From Chloroflexota bacterium (GTDB lineage: Bacteria > Chloroflexota > Anaerolineae > Anaerolineales > E44-bin32): DNA of 32,398 nucleotides. A program made the translations under genes and the position numbers. A model generated the notes under the pieces. It was not told the DNA's origin. It did no database searches and was given only the letters and a program-made list of their open reading frames with translations. The first letter of the stretch is position 1; each line of letters begins with the position of its first letter. Shown here in pieces: positions 31,058 to 32,398 of this stretch. The DNA is taken from NCBI GenBank assembly GCA_024277995.1, contig JAJRUD010000069.1, positions 1 to 32,398 of the forward strand. Reading direction: 5' to 3'.

Positions 31058-32186
31058 AGAGCTTGCTGTGCTCGTGGAGTGCGAAGCGGTCAGTCATCCC
31101 CGCGATGTAATCGCAGACGACGCGGTAGAAGTCGCCCTTTTCGGCCTTGTGCCGAACCTGCTCGGGCAGGGTGCGCGGGTTGTCGCTGTACGCCCGGAAG
31201 AGGTCGGCCAGGAAGCGTTCGGCCTTGACCTGCATTCTCACCACGCGATGATGCTTGTACATGTTGTCGAAGAGGAAAGTCTTCAGTTCCTTGTTCATCA
31301 CGGCGTACCTGTTGGAGTGTCCCACCAGATTGTGCGGGTGGAGCTGGACGGCTTCGACGGAGTCGATGCCCTCCTCTTCGAGGTGTCGACTGGTCTGGTT
31401 CACCAGGTCGGTGACCTCCAGCCCGATCAAGCGGCGGATCAGGCGATGGCGCGTCATCTCGTCGAGATCCTGGCCCCGCCAGCCTATGCTTTCCTGCAAA
31501 GTCTTCCACAGGGCCAGGTCCGACAGCTGCGCCGGGGTGATGATGCCGGAGCGCAGGCCGTCATCCAGGTCGTGTGCGGTGTAGGCCAGCTCGTCGGCGA
31601 CGTTGGCGATCTGGGCTTCGAGGTGACCGCGCTTCTCCGGATCATAGTCGGCGGCGTCGGAGACGTCGTATTCGGTCTCGTGTTTGACGATCCCCTCGCG
31701 CACTTCCCAGGTGAGGTTGAGCCCCGGGAAATCGGGGTAGCGTCTCTCCAATTGCGTGACGATGCGCAGGGACTGTTTGTTGTGGTCGAAGCCGCCGTGG
31801 TCGATCATCAGGCGCTTGAGGGCGGTCTCGCCTGAGTGGCCGAAGGGGGGGTGCCCGAGATCGTGAGCCAGGCAGATGGCCTCCACCAAATCTTCGTTCG
31901 CGCCCAGGGCGCGGGCGATGGTGCGGCCGATCTGGGCCACCTCCAGAGTGTGCGTCAGCCTGGTGCGGTAATAATCCCCCTCGTAGTTGATGAACACCTG
32001 GGTCTTGTACTCCAGGCGGCGGAAGGCGGTGGTGTGCAGGATGCGATCTCGATCGCGCTGGAAGACCGTGCGATAGGCGGGCTCATCTTCTGGGTGGGCG
32101 CGGCCGCGCGTATCCTGGCTGCGAAACCCGTATGGCGCCAGACGCTGCGCCTCTTCGCGTTCAAGTCGCTCTCTGCTCACCAGCAT
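31035..32186 (-). CDS. dgt: dGTPase-like deoxynucleoside triphosphate triphosphohydrolase
   Basis: A 383-residue HD-domain enzyme that splits dNTPs into deoxynucleoside and triphosphate and so trims the dNTP pool. The HD metal site is in THTLEVAQIGRTIAR (His near residue 79) and AICLAHDLGHPPFGHSGE (His-Asp near 108-109). FRRLEYKTQVF (about 55-65) and the YTAHDLDDGL segment (about 202-211) are further hallmarks of the dGTPase-like group. GGAGG precedes the ATG by 5 nt. Length fits the 370-440 aa bacterial type 2 class. Its own promoter starts divergently from the next gene. Nucleotide preference (dGTP or all dNTPs) cannot be judged. Confidence 0.93.
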   Translation of the reverse strand: MLVSRERLEREEAQRLAPYGFRSQDTRGRAHPEDEPAYRTVFQRDRDRILHTTAFRRLEYKTQVFINYEGDYYRTRLTHTLEVAQIGRTIARALGANEDLVEAICLAHDLGHPPFGHSGETALKRLMIDHGGFDHNKQSLRIVTQLERRYPDFPGLNLTWEVREGIVKHETEYDVSDAADYDPEKRGHLEAQIANVADELAYTAHDLDDGLRSGIITPAQLSDLALWKTLQESIGWRGQDLDEMTRHRLIRRLIGLEVTDLVNQTSRHLEEEGIDSVEAVQLHPHNLVGHSNRYAVMNKELKTFLFDNMYKHHRVVRMQVKAERFLADLFRAYSDNPRTLPEQVRHKAEKGDFYRVVCDYIAGMTDRFALHEHSKLFDPYTRT

Positions 32187-32213
32187 CTTCGCCTCCCTCT
32201 GTCCCGGGTTTTG

Positions 32214-32242
32214 AGTCTAACCGACCGGGTGCGCGGCGTCAA
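32214..32242 (-). promoter_or_regulatory. SigA-type promoter of the dNTPase gene
   Basis: On the minus strand TTGACG (32237-32242) and TAGACT (32214-32219) are 17 bp apart. Both hexamers equal those of the tRNA-Asp promoter at 22068. Confidence 0.75.
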
Positions 32243-32250
32243 TCTGGATG

Positions 32251-32279
32251 TTGACACGATGCGGGTCAACGCTCATAAT
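32251..32279 (+). promoter_or_regulatory. SigA-type promoter of the right-edge gene
   Basis: A perfect TTGACA (32251-32256) and CATAAT (32274-32279) are 17 bp apart. The two divergent -35 boxes are only 8 bp apart. Confidence 0.8.
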
Positions 32280-32302
32280 CGAGCGTGTTCAGGAGGTGAC
32301 GC

Positions 32303-32398
32303 ATGGCAGAAAAGTTTCCGAGTGCAGGCTGGGTTGAACAGGTCCAGAAAGTATTGAACACGGATGAGCGATACGCCGAGGTGGCCCGCAATTGGGAA
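32303..32398 (+). CDS. N-terminal fragment, possibly SCP2-like
   Basis: Only the first 32 codons are in the window, with AGGAGG 6 nt before the ATG and a strong promoter upstream. The visible start (KFPSAGWVEQVQKVLNTDERY, then AEVARNWE) resembles small SCP2-type sterol/lipid-binding proteins, which begin with a similar amphipathic helix and an ARNWEG-like step. The gene continues past the right edge, so the family call is tentative. Confidence 0.6.
   Translation, partial: MAEKFPSAGWVEQVQKVLNTDERYAEVARNWE

Noticed and set aside
30438-31835. Plus-strand open frame of 465 codons over greA and the dNTPase
   Set aside because: It crosses a strong terminator and is antisense to two well-recognised proteins.
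1-32398. CRISPR array, prophage, IS element, toxin-antitoxin or defence cluster
   Set aside because: No spaced direct repeats, transposase, integrase, Cas or phage structural genes are seen. The repeats present are short palindromic or interspersed elements.

Overview
This is a GC-rich bacterial chromosomal segment made almost entirely of housekeeping and metabolic genes. I see no phage, transposase, integrase, plasmid or CRISPR genes. The best guess for the host is the phylum Chloroflexota (Anaerolineae-like). The grounds are the Thr/Pro-rich linkers on secreted proteins, a DUF5679-type zinc finger on topoisomerase I, a tRNA-Ile T-box leader, and an isoleucyl-tRNA synthetase with a swapped signature motif. 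This placement is an inference from gene content, not a phylogeny.

Layout. Positions 1-429 hold the end of a type II NADH dehydrogenase, followed by a cluster of interspersed repeats. A minus-strand operon (4003 down to 690) encodes an esterase, an M20 dipeptidase and a YqhQ/DUF1385 membrane protein. Two convergent transsulfuration genes follow: a cystathionine beta-synthase-like enzyme (4163-5584) and a cystathionine gamma-synthase/lyase (5681-6835). A small conserved protein (7003-7353) precedes a cell-envelope pair: a membrane-anchored beta-propeller protein (7571-9499) overlapping an M23 peptidase lipoprotein (9496-10596).

Positions 10626-17991 are dominated by tRNA charging and quality control. 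They contain a ProRS-like protein that keeps the editing and anticodon-binding domains but has lost its class II catalytic motifs. An MBL hydrolase and an RNase HI family protein come next. Then a T-box leader with an AUC (Ile) specifier controls an AlaX-like editing protein and an unusual IleRS. After that come lspA-rluD-threonine aldolase (18403-20917), a convergent SDR epimerase, tRNA-Asp(GTC), an alpha/beta hydrolase, and a ThiI-like sulfur transferase.

The right end carries dprA-manC-topA (24691-29253), a two-TM protein of unknown function, and the minus-strand genes greA and dNTPase. Back-to-back promoters separate the dNTPase from the start of a possible SCP2-like gene that runs off the window.

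Promoters are recognisably sigma70/SigA-like (TTGACA, 17-18 bp, then TATGCT, TAGACT, TATAAT or CATAAT). Several gene pairs overlap by ATGA or GTGA, which implies translational coupling. The most interesting items are the T-box/alaX/ileS operon with a GVHH-type IleRS, and the catalytically degenerate ProRS relative. No clearly new multi-gene defence or mobile system is visible.
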